Shown here: in pieces, positions 1 through 9,371 of the stretch | Layout: every line of letters starts with the position of its first letter | How positions within the stretch are numbered: position 1 is the first letter of the stretch | Assembly (NCBI RefSeq): GCF_008830365.1 | Contig: NZ_WBKI01000007.1 | Coordinates: forward strand, 1-64,000 | Direction: 5' to 3' | Origin: Serratia proteamaculans | GTDB lineage: Bacteria; Pseudomonadota; Gammaproteobacteria; Enterobacterales; Enterobacteriaceae | Length of the DNA stretch: 64,000 nt | Notes under the pieces: generated by a model | Database searches by the model: none | Seen by the model: only the letters and a program-made list of their open reading frames with translations | What the model was told of the DNA's origin: nothing | Position numbers and translations under genes: made by a program

Positions 1-145
1 GGTGGCGTATATTACGCTTTCCTCTTTCAGAGTCAACCCCTAAATTTCAGGATTTTTTCTCTTCGAACCCCGGAGACTCTGTGAAGTTGTTCACATGTTC
101 CGTGTCGATGGAGGCGCATTATAGGGAGCTGGTTCAGAATGACAA
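1..145 (-). promoter_or_regulatory. Tandem P1/P2 promoters of an rRNA operon beyond the left edge
   Basis: Read on the minus strand, there is a P1-like promoter with -35 TTGTCA (140-145), a 16-bp spacer and -10 TATAAT (118-123), followed by a GC-rich discriminator (GCGCCTCC) as in rrn P1 promoters. About 100 bp downstream is a P2-like promoter with -35 TTGACT (31-36), a 16-bp spacer and -10 TAATAT (9-14). An AT-rich stretch upstream of P1 (146-175) could be an UP element. In E. coli gmhB is followed by rrnH, so the 16S gene should start a few hundred bases left of this window. The rRNA itself is not visible. Confidence 0.85.
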
Positions 146-197
146 GGGTTTATATTCACTTTTTATCTGACAGCTCACTATTCATGCATAACGTCTA

Positions 198-761
198 CTA
201 AACCCGCTTTTTGATGGCTTCCGGCAGGTCTGCCAGGCTGTTTAACACCCAATCCGCCAGTTTCTCACCTTGTTCAGTGACCGGTTTGCCGGTACGCACC
301 AGCACTTTGGTCCCGACGCCTGCCGCCATTGCTGCCTGCATATCTTCCGGTTTGTCGCCAACCATATAAGAAGCAGCCATATCAATGTTCAATTCCTGCT
401 GCGCCTGCAATAACATGCCCGGTTGAGGTTTACGGCAGTCGCACACCTGACGGAACTCTTCTATTACTGCTTCTGGGTGATGCGGACAGAAATAGATGCC
501 ATCCAGGTCAACATCACGATCGGCCAGCGACCAGTCCATCCACTCGGTCAGGTACATAAATTGGTCTTCGCTGAACTTGCCGCGCGCGATGCCGGACTGG
601 TTGGTCACCAAGACCAGTGCAAAGCCCATCTTTTTAAGTTCGCGACAGGCGTCAATCACGCCATCAATAAAGTGGAAATTATCGATTTCATGGACGTAGC
701 CATGGTCAACATTAATCGTGCCATCACGATCGAGGAAAATTGCTGGAACGCTTTGTGTCAC
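198..761 (-). CDS. gmhB: D-glycero-beta-D-manno-heptose 1,7-bisphosphate 7-phosphatase
   Basis: Cytoplasmic HAD-family phosphatase that removes the C7 phosphate of heptose bisphosphate in the ADP-heptose pathway for the LPS inner core. The catalytic DxD lies in FLDRDGT at residues 9-15 (D11 and D13). The Cys/His zinc-site motifs FCPHHP and CDCRKPQPG and the late HAD motif VGDKPED are all present. The GTG start at 761 is chosen because AGGAG sits just upstream and gives 187 aa, close to the E. coli protein; the in-frame ATG at 803 would add 14 unrelated residues. It is divergent from metN and reads toward the rRNA operon, as in E. coli. Confidence 0.95.
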   Translation of the reverse strand: MTQSVPAIFLDRDGTINVDHGYVHEIDNFHFIDGVIDACRELKKMGFALVLVTNQSGIARGKFSEDQFMYLTEWMDWSLADRDVDLDGIYFCPHHPEAVIEEFRQVCDCRKPQPGMLLQAQQELNIDMAASYMVGDKPEDMQAAMAAGVGTKVLVRTGKPVTEQGEKLADWVLNSLADLPEAIKKRV

Positions 762-844
762 CGGTTTGCTCCTGAGGGCCTGAAAACGCGGACAGTATCG
801 CATGTTTTACCCAGTACTGAGAACGGCAGAGAACCACGTTGATC

Positions 845-876
845 GTTGACTTAGACGTCTAGACGCCTTAACATCT
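845..876. promoter_or_regulatory. MetJ operator (tandem MET boxes) upstream of metN
   Basis: A perfect MET box AGACGTCT lies at 853-860, followed directly by AGACGCCT (861-868) and the weaker TAACATCT (869-876); GTTGACTT (845-852) is a poorer flanking match. Tandem 8-bp boxes are how MetJ with S-adenosylmethionine binds cooperatively. The position about 75-100 bp before metN fits methionine repression of metNIQ. Confidence 0.85.
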
Positions 877-948
877 GACCCATACCTTGGTCCACGCCAA
901 GGTTTACTTTTATCTAGCCACGGGCAACCACGCTAAAATAAGAAGAAT

Positions 949-1980
949 ATGATTAAACTTTCTAACATCACCAAAGTGTTCCAGCAGGGTTCGCGCACCA
1001 TTACCGCGCTCTCTGACGTGACTCTTCACGTCCCTGCCGGGCAAATTTATGGCGTTATCGGTGCATCAGGTGCCGGTAAGAGTACTCTGATCCGCTGCGC
1101 CAATATGCTTGAGCGCCCAACCTCCGGCCAGGTACTGGTTGATGGACAGGATCTGACTTCACTGTCTGAAGGCGAACTGACGCGCGCTCGCCGTCAGATC
1201 GGCATGATTTTCCAGCACTTTAACCTGTTGTCCTCCCGTACGGTGTTTGGCAACGTTTCATTGCCGCTGGAGTTGGACAGCACCCCCCGGGCTGAAATCA
1301 AAAAACGCGTAACCGAATTGCTGGAACTGGTCGGACTGTCAGACAAGCATGACGCCTACCCGGCCAACCTGTCGGGCGGCCAGAAGCAACGCGTGGCGAT
1401 TGCCCGTGCACTGGCAAGCCAACCCAAAGTCCTGCTGTGTGATGAAGCCACCAGCGCGCTGGACCCGGCCACCACCCGTTCAATTCTGGAACTGCTGAAA
1501 GACATTAATCGTCGTCTCGGCCTGACCATCCTGTTGATCACCCATGAAATGGACGTGGTGAAACGCATCTGCGATCAGGTTGCGGTTATCAGCCAGGGTC
1601 AATTGATTGAAAAAGACAGCGTCAGCGAAGTGTTCTCGCACCCGAAAACTCCGCTGGCCCAGCAGTTTATTCAAGCCACGCTGCATTTGGATATCCCGGA
1701 CGACTACGCAAAACGCCTGGCACCGGAACGCAGTGGCGGCCGTCAGCCCCTTTTACGTCTGGAGTTCACCGGCCAATCCGTTGATGCGCCGCTGCTGTCA
1801 GAAGCTGCCCGTCGTTTCAACGTTAACAACAACATTATCAGTGCACAGATGGATTATGCCGGCGGCGTTAAATTCGGCGTGATGTTGGCAGAGCTGCATG
1901 GCAGTGATGAAGACGCGCTGGCAACGATTAAGTTCCTGCAGGAAAATCAGGTAAAAGTAGAGGTTCTGGGTTATGTCTGA
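949..1980 (+). CDS. metN: Methionine ABC importer, ATP-binding subunit MetN
   Basis: ATPase of the MetNIQ importer for L- and D-methionine at the inner membrane. The 343-aa length equals E. coli MetN. Visible motifs are Walker A (GASGAGKST, residues 38-46), the signature LSGGQ (about residue 140), Walker B with CDEATSALD and the switch histidine in LLITHEMD. The C-terminal 75 residues form the NIL/ACT-like domain that binds methionine and causes trans-inhibition in E. coli. It overlaps metI by 8 bases and is preceded by MetJ boxes, so it is the first gene of a methionine-repressed operon. Confidence 0.97.
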   Translation: MIKLSNITKVFQQGSRTITALSDVTLHVPAGQIYGVIGASGAGKSTLIRCANMLERPTSGQVLVDGQDLTSLSEGELTRARRQIGMIFQHFNLLSSRTVFGNVSLPLELDSTPRAEIKKRVTELLELVGLSDKHDAYPANLSGGQKQRVAIARALASQPKVLLCDEATSALDPATTRSILELLKDINRRLGLTILLITHEMDVVKRICDQVAVISQGQLIEKDSVSEVFSHPKTPLAQQFIQATLHLDIPDDYAKRLAPERSGGRQPLLRLEFTGQSVDAPLLSEAARRFNVNNNIISAQMDYAGGVKFGVMLAELHGSDEDALATIKFLQENQVKVEVLGYV

Positions 1981-2626
1981 GGCAATGATGTGGTTAATGG
2001 CTCGTGGCGTGTGGGAAACCGTCATGATGACCTTTGTCTCCGGCTTTTTCGGTTTCGTACTCGGCCTGCCGGTTGGCGTGCTGCTGTATGTGACCCGCCC
2101 GGGGCAAATCGCCGCCAACAACACGCTATATAGGACGCTGTCCGGGCTGGTGAACGTTTTCCGTTCCATTCCGTTCATTATTCTGTTGGTGTGGATGATT
2201 CCATTTACTCGTTTGATCGTCGGTACCTCGATCGGTCTGCAGGCAGCTATCGTTCCGCTGACCGTGGGCGCTGCGCCGTTTATTGCCCGTATGGTGGAAA
2301 ACGCCCTGCTGGAGATCCCCTCAGGTCTGGTGGAGGCCGCCCGCGCGATGGGGGCGACCCCGATGCAAATCATCAAGAAGGTGCTGCTGCCGGAAGCCCT
2401 GCCGGGCCTGGTTAACGCCGCCACCATTACCTTGATCACTTTGGTGGGTTATTCCGCCATGGGTGGCGCAGTCGGCGCAGGCGGTCTGGGACAGATTGGC
2501 TATCAGTACGGTTATATCGGTTATAACGCCACAGTAATGAATACCGTATTAGTATTACTGGTGGTGCTGGTCTATCTGATTCAGTTCTTCGGTGATCGGA
2601 TCGTCAAGGCCGTCACCCATAAGTAG
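1973..2626 (+). CDS. metI: Methionine ABC importer, permease subunit MetI
   Basis: Inner-membrane permease of the MetNIQ importer, 217 aa as in E. coli, with five hydrophobic segments. The EAA loop that docks on MetN is clear around residues 120-145 ([20 protein letters not shown]). The start overlaps the end of metN by 8 bases, indicating translational coupling. metQ follows after 59 bases. Confidence 0.97.
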   Translation: MSEAMMWLMARGVWETVMMTFVSGFFGFVLGLPVGVLLYVTRPGQIAANNTLYRTLSGLVNVFRSIPFIILLVWMIPFTRLIVGTSIGLQAAIVPLTVGAAPFIARMVENALLEIPSGLVEAARAMGATPMQIIKKVLLPEALPGLVNAATITLITLVGYSAMGGAVGAGGLGQIGYQYGYIGYNATVMNTVLVLLVVLVYLIQFFGDRIVKAVTHK

Positions 2627-2685
2627 TTTTACAGCAACTGCGCTCACACAGCGTATTTCAAATGCGAGTCTAATGAGGAAGGGAT

Positions 2686-3501
2686 ATGTCGTTAAAATTT
2701 AAATCCATCGCGGCAATCGGCGCACTGATCGGTACTCTGGCTCTGGCAGGCTGCGGTCAGGAAGAAAAAGATCCGAACCATATCAAAGTCGGCGTAATCG
2801 TGGGTGCTGAACAGCAGGTCGCTGAAATCGCGCAAAAAGTAGCAAAAGAGAAATACGGTCTGGACGTCGAACTGGTGACCTTCAATGACTACGTGCTGCC
2901 AAACGAAGCACTGAGCAAAGGGGATATCGATCTGAACGCCTTCCAGCACAAACCGTACCTGGATCAGCAGATCAAGGATCGCGGCTACAAACTGGTGTCG
3001 GTCGGTAACTCCTTCGTTTACCCGATTGCCGGTTACTCCAAGAAAATCAAATCGCTGGACGAACTGAAAGACGGTTCTCAGGTTGCCCTGCCTAACGACC
3101 CAACCAATCTGGGCCGCTCCCTGCTGCTGCTGCAGAAGGTTAACCTGATCAAACTGAAAGACGGTGTTGGCCTGCTGCCGACCGTATTAGACGTGACTGA
3201 AAACCCGAAAAACCTGAAGCTGGTCGAGCTGGAAGCCCCACAGCTGCCACGCTCACTGGACGATCAACAAATCGCCCTGGCGGTAATCAACACCACTTAC
3301 GCCAGCCAGATTGGCCTGACGCCAGCGAAAGACGGTTTGTTTGTTGAAGATAAAGACTCACCGTACGTTAACCTGCTGGTTGCCCGCGAAGACAACAAAG
3401 ACGCGGAAAACGTGAAGAAATTCGTTCAGGCTTACCAGTCTGACGAAGTGAACGAAGCAGCCAACAAGATCTTTAACGGTGGTGCAGTTAAAGGCTGGTA
3501 A
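2686..3501 (+). CDS. metQ: Methionine-binding lipoprotein MetQ
   Basis: Substrate-binding component of the methionine importer, a 271-aa lipoprotein of the NlpA family. The N-terminal signal ends in the lipobox LAGC with the acylated Cys at residue 23. The rest (VGVIVGAEQQ, NLGRSLLLLQ, YVNLLVARED) is typical of methionine-binding proteins. It has its own Shine-Dalgarno (GAGGAAGGG before ATG). A hairpin terminator follows at 3536-3553, so rcsF is probably a separate unit. Confidence 0.96.
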   Translation: MSLKFKSIAAIGALIGTLALAGCGQEEKDPNHIKVGVIVGAEQQVAEIAQKVAKEKYGLDVELVTFNDYVLPNEALSKGDIDLNAFQHKPYLDQQIKDRGYKLVSVGNSFVYPIAGYSKKIKSLDELKDGSQVALPNDPTNLGRSLLLLQKVNLIKLKDGVGLLPTVLDVTENPKNLKLVELEAPQLPRSLDDQQIALAVINTTYASQIGLTPAKDGLFVEDKDSPYVNLLVAREDNKDAENVKKFVQAYQSDEVNEAANKIFNGGAVKGW

Positions 3502-3535
3502 TCATTAATTACCGAATTTATTCCTATAATTGCAG

Positions 3536-3558
3536 GACGGGCTACGGCCCGTCTTGTT
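3536..3558 (+). terminator. Rho-independent terminator of metNIQ
   Basis: A 7-bp perfect stem (GACGGGC / GCCCGTC) with loop TACG at 3536-3553 is followed by TTGTTATTT. It lies 35 bases after the metQ stop. Confidence 0.75.
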
Positions 3559-3621
3559 ATTTCCACCATAGATTGCTTCAATAGCGCCACTTACCTATTC
3601 CATCAAGGCAGAGGAATCTCA

Positions 3622-4026
3622 ATGCGTGCTTTACCTCTCTGTTTGTTAGCGCTTGCGCTGGCAGGGTGTTCGTCGCAGCGTTTTGCGCCCCCCTCAACAA
3701 ACAGCACCAGCAAACCGGTAACAACCACTCCAACGAAAACCACGCCAGCAGCACGTCCGGCACCAGTTAAACTGTACAAAAGTGCAGAAGAATTAGTGGG
3801 TAAACCATTCCGCGATCTGGGTGAAGTCTCTGGTGAATCCTGCCAGACAACGGTACAGGATTCACCGCCGAATCTGGCGACCGCCCGTAAGCGTATGCAA
3901 ATCCGCGCCTCTTATATGAAGGCTAATGCCGTGCTGTTGCATGACTGCCAGATTGTCAGCGGTGTTGCCGGCTGTTACCAACAGGCTATTTGCCAGGGTT
4001 CAGCGCTTAACGTTTCGTCCAAATGA
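3622..4026 (+). CDS. rcsF: Rcs stress-sensor lipoprotein RcsF
   Basis: Outer-membrane lipoprotein that reports envelope and LPS damage to the RcsCDB phosphorelay via IgaA and is threaded through BamA/OMP complexes. At 134 aa it matches E. coli length. The lipobox is LAGC with Cys16. A Pro/Thr-rich disordered linker (residues 22-45) precedes the globular domain. The four cysteines of the two structural disulfides are kept (one in ESCQTT, then HDCQ, GCYQQ and AICQG). Its stop overlaps the trmO start (ATGA), so the two are coupled. Confidence 0.95.
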   Translation: MRALPLCLLALALAGCSSQRFAPPSTNSTSKPVTTTPTKTTPAARPAPVKLYKSAEELVGKPFRDLGEVSGESCQTTVQDSPPNLATARKRMQIRASYMKANAVLLHDCQIVSGVAGCYQQAICQGSALNVSSK

Positions 4027-4730
4027 CCGAATTTGTTTTCAATCAGATCGGTACCATCCGTTCACCATATAAAGAAAAGTTCGCCGTTCCCCGCCAACCG
4101 GGGTTGGTCGAAGACGGTGGCGGTGAGTTAGTGCTGCTGCCGCCCTATAATCAGGCGGAAGCGGTACGCGGCCTCAGTGAGTTCAGCCATCTGTGGGTGA
4201 TGTTTATTTTCCATCAAACCATGGAAGGCGGCTGGCGGCCCACCGTCCGGCCACCCCGTCTCGGCGGTAATGCCCGGATGGGGGTATTTGCCACTCGCTC
4301 GACCTTCCGCCCCAACCCGCTCGGCATGTCGCTGATCGAATTAAAAGGCATACGTGTGCAGGGCAGCGAAGTGGTGCTGGAGTTGGGCAGTCTCGATCTG
4401 GTTGACGGCACGCCGGTGGTGGATATCAAACCCTATCTGCCGTTTGCCGAAAGCCAGCCGCAGGCCCGCGCCGGGTTTGCTCAGGCGGCGCCCGCCGGGG
4501 ATATGCCAGTATGCTTTGCCCCAGAGGCGGAACAACAGCTGCAGCAACATCAACAGCGTTATCCGCACCTGCGCCGCTTTATCAGCCAGGTGCTGGCTCA
4601 GGATCCGCGTCCCGCCTACCGCAAGGGGCAATCAGCGGAACGGGATTATGCCGTCTGGCTACTGGATTTCAACGTGCGTTGGCGAGTGGTGGATCAACAA
4701 ACCGAGGTGCTGTCTCTCGACCTGCGTTAA
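4023..4730 (+). CDS. trmO: tRNA (N6-threonylcarbamoyladenosine(37)-N6)-methyltransferase TrmO
   Basis: SAM-dependent enzyme that methylates t6A37 to m6t6A in ACY-decoding tRNA-Thr; formerly TsaA/YaeB. The 235-aa protein starts with FNQIGTIRSPY, typical of the single-sheet beta-barrel family. The SAM-site motifs ATRSTFRPNPLGMS and LDLVDGTPVVDIKPY are intact. The ATG overlaps the rcsF stop by 4 bases, as in E. coli. Confidence 0.95.
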   Translation: MTEFVFNQIGTIRSPYKEKFAVPRQPGLVEDGGGELVLLPPYNQAEAVRGLSEFSHLWVMFIFHQTMEGGWRPTVRPPRLGGNARMGVFATRSTFRPNPLGMSLIELKGIRVQGSEVVLELGSLDLVDGTPVVDIKPYLPFAESQPQARAGFAQAAPAGDMPVCFAPEAEQQLQQHQQRYPHLRRFISQVLAQDPRPAYRKGQSAERDYAVWLLDFNVRWRVVDQQTEVLSLDLR

Positions 4731-4748
4731 AATTCCACCGTCTCTCTT

Positions 4749-4817
4749 TTGACAACCCGCTCGCACTGGTAAACTAAATTACTTTTGAAAATTTTGGCTG
4801 CCCTACTACTGGCAGCC
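4749..4817 (+). promoter_or_regulatory. proS upstream region: promoter-like -35 and 5'UTR hairpin
   Basis: TTGACA at 4749-4754 is a good -35 but the matching -10 is weak (TAAACT with a short 15-bp spacer). Downstream, GGCTGCC (4796-4802) and GGCAGCC (4811-4817) form a perfect 7-bp hairpin with an 8-base loop, 36 bases before the proS ATG. No T-run follows, so it is probably a leader structure and not a trmO terminator. Confidence 0.4.
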
Positions 4818-4853
4818 GGTTGCAATTTGCAGTTCTAACGGAACCAAAACACC

Positions 4854-6572
4854 ATGCGTACTAGCCAATATCTGCTCTCCACTCTGAAGGAGACACCTGC
4901 CGATGCCGAAGTGATCAGCCACCAGCTGATGCTGCGCGCCGGGATGATTCGCAAGCTGGCCTCCGGTCTTTATACCTGGCTGCCAACCGGCCTGCGCGTT
5001 CTGAAAAAGGTTGAAAACATCGTTCGCGAAGAAATGAACAATGCTAACGCGATCGAAGTTTGCATGCCGGTGGTACAGCCTGCCGATTTATGGCAGGAAA
5101 GCGGCCGTTGGGAACAGTACGGCCCTGAGCTGCTGCGTTTTGTTGATCGCGGCGATCGTCCCTTTGTGCTGGGTCCAACCCACGAAGAAGTGATCACCGA
5201 CCTGATCCGTAACGAAATCAGCTCTTACAAGCAGCTGCCACTGAACTTCTTCCAGATTCAGACCAAGTTCCGTGATGAAGTACGTCCACGTTTCGGCGTT
5301 ATGCGCTCACGTGAATTCCTGATGAAGGACGCCTACTCGTTCCATACCTCACAGGAATCTCTGCAGGCAACCTACGAAGCAATGTACGAAGCCTACAGTA
5401 AAATCTTCAGCCGTATGGGTCTGGACTTCCGTCCGGTGCATGCCGATACCGGTTCGATCGGCGGTAGTGCATCACACGAGTTCCAGGTGCTGGCCGACAG
5501 CGGTGAAGACGATATCGTGTTTTCCACCGGCTCCGACTTTGCCGCCAATATCGAACTGGCAGAAGCGGTTGCCCCGGCCGAACCTCGTGCTGCAGCCAGT
5601 GAAGAACTGCGCATTGTGGATACGCCGAATGCCAAGACCATCACCGAGCTGGTAGAGCAATTCCAACTGCCAGTGACAAAAACCGTCAAGACGTTGCTGG
5701 TACGGGCCAAAGAAGACAGCGGCCACAAGCTGGTTGCTCTGCTGGTGCGTGGCGATCACGAACTGAACGAAATCAAGGCCGAGAAGCTGCCGCAAGTTGC
5801 TGCTCCGATAGTCTTTGCCACCGAAGAAGAAATCCGCGCCATCGTGGGTGCAGGCCCAGGCTCACTCGGTCCGGTCAATTTGCAGGTTCCCGTGGTTGCC
5901 GATCGCAGCGTAGCGGCGATGAGTGATTTTGGTGCTGGTGCCAACATCGACGGTAAACATTACTTCGGCATCAATTGGGAGCGCGATCTGCCGCTGCCAC
6001 AGATAGCCGATATCCGTAACGTCGTAGAAGGCGACGCCAGCCCGGATGGTAAAGGCACGCTGCTGATCAAGCGCGGTATCGAAGTGGGTCATATCTTCCA
6101 GCTCGGCACCAAATACTCCGAAGCGATGAAAGCTACCGTACAGGGCGAAGACGGCCGTAATCAGGTGCTGACCATGGGCTGCTATGGTATCGGGGTCACC
6201 CGCGTAGTCGCTGCCGCCATCGAGCAGAACCATGACGAACGTGGCATCATCTGGCCGGACGCTATTGCGCCGTTCCAGGTGGCGATTCTGCCAATGAACA
6301 TGCACAAATCCTTCCGCGTGCAAGCGCTGGCAGAAGAGTTGTACAACACGCTGCGTTCCCACGGTATCGACGTGATCCTCGACGACCGTAAAGAGCGTCC
6401 AGGCGTGATGTTCGCGGATATGGAACTGATCGGCGTACCGCACTCTATCGTGATCGGCGATCGTAACCTCGACAGCGAAGAGATTGAATATAAAAACCGC
6501 CGTGTCGGCGAGAAGCAAATGATTAAAACTGGCGAAGTCATTGATTTCCTGCTGGGACAAATCAAGCGTTAA
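4854..6572 (+). CDS. proS: Prolyl-tRNA synthetase
   Basis: Class II aminoacyl-tRNA synthetase charging tRNA-Pro, 572 aa as in E. coli. It has the bacterial layout: N-terminal catalytic part with motif 2 ([18 protein letters not shown], near residue 140), an inserted YbaK-like editing domain (about residues 220-405) that clears Ala-tRNA-Pro, catalytic motif 3 (GCYGIGVTR) and a C-terminal anticodon-binding domain. The start has GGAACC upstream. A strong terminator follows. Confidence 0.97.
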   Translation: MRTSQYLLSTLKETPADAEVISHQLMLRAGMIRKLASGLYTWLPTGLRVLKKVENIVREEMNNANAIEVCMPVVQPADLWQESGRWEQYGPELLRFVDRGDRPFVLGPTHEEVITDLIRNEISSYKQLPLNFFQIQTKFRDEVRPRFGVMRSREFLMKDAYSFHTSQESLQATYEAMYEAYSKIFSRMGLDFRPVHADTGSIGGSASHEFQVLADSGEDDIVFSTGSDFAANIELAEAVAPAEPRAAASEELRIVDTPNAKTITELVEQFQLPVTKTVKTLLVRAKEDSGHKLVALLVRGDHELNEIKAEKLPQVAAPIVFATEEEIRAIVGAGPGSLGPVNLQVPVVADRSVAAMSDFGAGANIDGKHYFGINWERDLPLPQIADIRNVVEGDASPDGKGTLLIKRGIEVGHIFQLGTKYSEAMKATVQGEDGRNQVLTMGCYGIGVTRVVAAAIEQNHDERGIIWPDAIAPFQVAILPMNMHKSFRVQALAEELYNTLRSHGIDVILDDRKERPGVMFADMELIGVPHSIVIGDRNLDSEEIEYKNRRVGEKQMIKTGEVIDFLLGQIKR

Positions 6573-6592
6573 TCCGCTACCGCAGAAACTAA

Positions 6593-6616
6593 AAACCCGC
6601 CTAGGCGGGTTTTTTT
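6593..6616. terminator. Bidirectional terminator between proS and nlpE
   Basis: A perfect 20-base palindrome (AAACCCGCC / GGCGGGTTT, 6593-6612) ends in T-rich tracts on both strands. It can end both proS and the convergent nlpE transcripts. Confidence 0.9.
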
Positions 6617-6623
6617 ATGGCGT

Positions 6624-7307
6624 TTATTTGCTGTCGCAATTTTTACTACGGTCGAAGGCGATTTTTCCGTCCGGCACCAGCGCCTTCTCGGTAAGCCCCT
6701 CTTCCATTGACGGCTGAACGCTAAAGTGGCCATTCAGGGTCAGGAATACCGGTTCACCCGGCGTTTTGTACGCCTTGGCATAACCCTGCTCCAGCGCAAT
6801 AGTATTGTCGACCGGGAAAGTCTTACCGGTGGCGCAGTCTTTAAACACCGCCGCATCCGCCATGTAGGTGTAGCTGCCTGTCAGCGACATCGGCGTTTTG
6901 GGCAAGGCTTTTTCTACCGGATCAAGGCGGTAATTTAGCTGCGATTCAATCGGCATGCCGGTTTGATCCAACATTTCCAAACTTTTACCCACCGGACGGA
7001 AATAGCGCTTATCGCCACGGCTGTCGGTCAGCACCAGCTTATCGGCGGTACGCGCCCATTTGCCGTAGTCAGCAAAGGTTTGATCGCCGTCTTTGGTGCC
7101 GCGATAGGTTTCCTGCAGCACGAAAGTGCCGTCTTTATCCAGGAACAGATTGGTATCCAGACCACCGCAGTCAGCACAAGGCAGTACGCCCTGATAACTT
7201 TGCTGCATCGCCTGAAGAGGTTGTTCTTTCGGCTGGTAGTGGTTATTACATCCCAGTAACGAAAGTGCCCCTGCCGCTAAAAACAGGGCCAGTGTAATTT
7301 TTTTCAC
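6624..7307 (-). CDS. nlpE: Envelope stress lipoprotein NlpE (CutF)
   Basis: Outer-membrane lipoprotein that signals lipoprotein-trafficking and surface-adhesion stress to CpxA. The lipobox LLGC puts the acylated Cys at residue 20. The N-terminal domain has the CxxC motif (PCADCGG, about residues 43-49). The C-terminal OB-like domain keeps the cysteine pair (FKDCATG and SKNCDSK) that forms the redox-sensing disulfide in E. coli. It is 227 aa, slightly shorter than E. coli NlpE (236). It follows arfB on the same strand after 29 bases. Confidence 0.93.
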   Translation of the reverse strand: MKKITLALFLAAGALSLLGCNNHYQPKEQPLQAMQQSYQGVLPCADCGGLDTNLFLDKDGTFVLQETYRGTKDGDQTFADYGKWARTADKLVLTDSRGDKRYFRPVGKSLEMLDQTGMPIESQLNYRLDPVEKALPKTPMSLTGSYTYMADAAVFKDCATGKTFPVDNTIALEQGYAKAYKTPGEPVFLTLNGHFSVQPSMEEGLTEKALVPDGKIAFDRSKNCDSK

Positions 7308-7336
7308 AGTTATTCTCCTACTGTGTTCATGTGTCC

Positions 7337-7750
7337 TTAAGTACGGATCTTGCCGCGCAGCGCTTTAGTCGCGCCTTTGCGTACCTTGCCTTCCAGACGA
7401 CGTAATTTTGCCCCTTTAGTGGGCTTGGTCGCCTTGCGTGTTTTTTCCACCACCATCGCCTGCTGGATCAACGTAACCAGTCTGGCCAGCGCCGCCTCGC
7501 GGTTTAATTCCTGGCTGCGATATTCCTGCGCTTTGATAATCACTACGCCATCGGCGGTAATTAAATGATTATTCAGGGCCAGCAGCCTTTCCTTATAATA
7601 CTCTGGCAGGCTGGATGCCCGGATGTCAAAGCGCAAATGGATAGCCGTTGAGGTTTTGTTCACGTGCTGGCCACCCGCCCCCTGCGCGCGGATCGCCGTC
7701 AATTCCACTTCGTTATCCGGTATGGCTACGTTTCTTGACAGTTCAAGCAC
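7337..7750 (-). CDS. arfB: Alternative ribosome-rescue peptidyl-tRNA hydrolase ArfB (YaeJ)
   Basis: Ribosome-bound hydrolase that releases nascent chains from ribosomes stalled at mRNA ends, a backup to tmRNA. The catalytic GGQ is at residues 26-28 in GAGGQHVNK. The very basic C-terminal tail (about residues 100-137, ending [13 protein letters not shown]) is the helix that enters the empty mRNA channel. The length of 137 aa is typical. It lies 3 bases after yaeQ, so the two are translationally linked. Confidence 0.95.
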   Translation of the reverse strand: MLELSRNVAIPDNEVELTAIRAQGAGGQHVNKTSTAIHLRFDIRASSLPEYYKERLLALNNHLITADGVVIIKAQEYRSQELNREAALARLVTLIQQAMVVEKTRKATKPTKGAKLRRLEGKVRKGATKALRGKIRT

Positions 7751-7753
7751 CGG

Positions 7754-8302
7754 TCACACCTGTGCCTGTTGCCATTCGGCAAACTGGATTTCCAGACTAT
7801 TCTGAGCATCAGAAAGCCAGATAGTTCCCTCTTGCAGCGTGGCCTGCAGCGTCATATTGCGGCTGGCCAGCGCCGCCAGCTTGCCTAATTGTTCATCATC
7901 CAAAAAACGGATGCTTAGGTTTTTGTGGTTTGCCACTTTGCTCTGCATCGATTGCCACCATACGTGGCCCGCACGTTCGCCGTAAGCGTACAGCACTACT
8001 CGCGGTGACTGGTTGCAGGCTTTCTTGATGCGCTTCTCATCCGGCAGGCCCATTTCGATCCACATTTCCAGCCCGTTATGATCGTTACGTCGCCAAATTT
8101 CCGGTTCATCATCGGCGCTCAGGCCTTTGGTAAACACCAGACGCTCATCGGCATGGCAGATCCAGGCCAGCAGACGCAGCATCATGCGCTGTTCAGTTTC
8201 AGAAGGATGTTGGGCCAGAGTGAGCGTGGCGTCGTGGTAGAAGTGACGGTCCATATCAGCGATATTGACAGTGGCTTTATAAATAGTAGCTTTCAGCGCC
8301 AT
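7754..8302 (-). CDS. yaeQ: YaeQ family protein
   Basis: Conserved protein of a family with a PD-(D/E)xK-nuclease-like fold; its biochemical role is not settled. The start [10 protein letters not shown] at 8302 gives 182 aa, like E. coli YaeQ (181), and has GAGGT upstream. A longer in-frame start at 8470 would add 56 residues with no family similarity and was rejected. It heads a probable yaeQ-arfB-nlpE operon, divergent from yaeP-rof. Confidence 0.92.
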   Translation of the reverse strand: MALKATIYKATVNIADMDRHFYHDATLTLAQHPSETEQRMMLRLLAWICHADERLVFTKGLSADDEPEIWRRNDHNGLEMWIEMGLPDEKRIKKACNQSPRVVLYAYGERAGHVWWQSMQSKVANHKNLSIRFLDDEQLGKLAALASRNMTLQATLQEGTIWLSDAQNSLEIQFAEWQQAQV

Positions 8303-8437
8303 GGGTGACCTCATTATTATCAAGCGACAGTGTACTAGATTTGGCCCAACCGCGGCCAGCACGGCCGGGCAAAGCCCAGTGCGAAAGCCGCGCTGAGGTG
8401 CTAATAACTCCACAATAGCTGTGCTATAGTCGTCTAG

Positions 8438-8966
<529 letters not shown>

Positions 8967-8989
8967 TTTAGCGGTAACGCCATCCCAAC

Positions 8990-9011
8990 AGGGCAGCCCA
9001 ACGGCTGCCCT
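8990..9011. terminator. Hairpin between rof and the cytochrome c gene
   Basis: AGGGCAGCC / GGCTGCCCT form a 9-bp perfect stem with a 4-base loop. The plus-strand tail (TCGTCATTTATGG) is only moderately T-rich. It is positioned to end rof and the convergent cytochrome c gene. Confidence 0.6.
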
Positions 9012-9035
9012 CGTCATTTATGGTTTGAGACTGGC

Positions 9036-9353
9036 CTAGGGTTTGAGGCTGGAATAGTAGGCCGCCAGATCGGCAATATCCGCATCAGACAGCGGGGAAA
9101 CGTAGGCTTTCATCACTTCCGCCTGCCCTCCGTTACGCTCACCTTTCTTATAAGCCTGCAACGCATGCTCCAGATACATGGCGTTTTGCCCAGCCAGATT
9201 CGGATACATGGGCATCGACACCTTCCCTTCAGCCCCATGGCACGCCATACAACTGGCGGATTTATCCTTACCCGCCGCCGCATCACCCGCCGCCATCGCC
9301 GGCAAACTGCACAATCCCAACATCACCGCCATTGCGCTCACAAATTTCATCAT
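9036..9353 (-). CDS. Small periplasmic c-type cytochrome
   Basis: A 105-aa class I cytochrome c. A signal peptide (residues 1-21, ending PAMA) is followed by one haem site CMACH (Cys35, Cys38, His39). The methionine-containing segments KVSMPMYPN and EVMKAY could supply the axial Met. The C-terminal [14 protein letters not shown] helix is typical of c553-like proteins. The donor and acceptor cannot be told. It lies 18 bases after tilS on the same strand and may be co-transcribed with it. The first of two adjacent ATGs is used; the second (9350) has better Shine-Dalgarno spacing. E. coli has no gene at this position. Confidence 0.88.
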   Translation of the reverse strand: MMKFVSAMAVMLGLCSLPAMAAGDAAAGKDKSASCMACHGAEGKVSMPMYPNLAGQNAMYLEHALQAYKKGERNGGQAEVMKAYVSPLSDADIADLAAYYSSLKP

Positions 9354-9371
9354 GGTTCCTCAGTCTAATTA

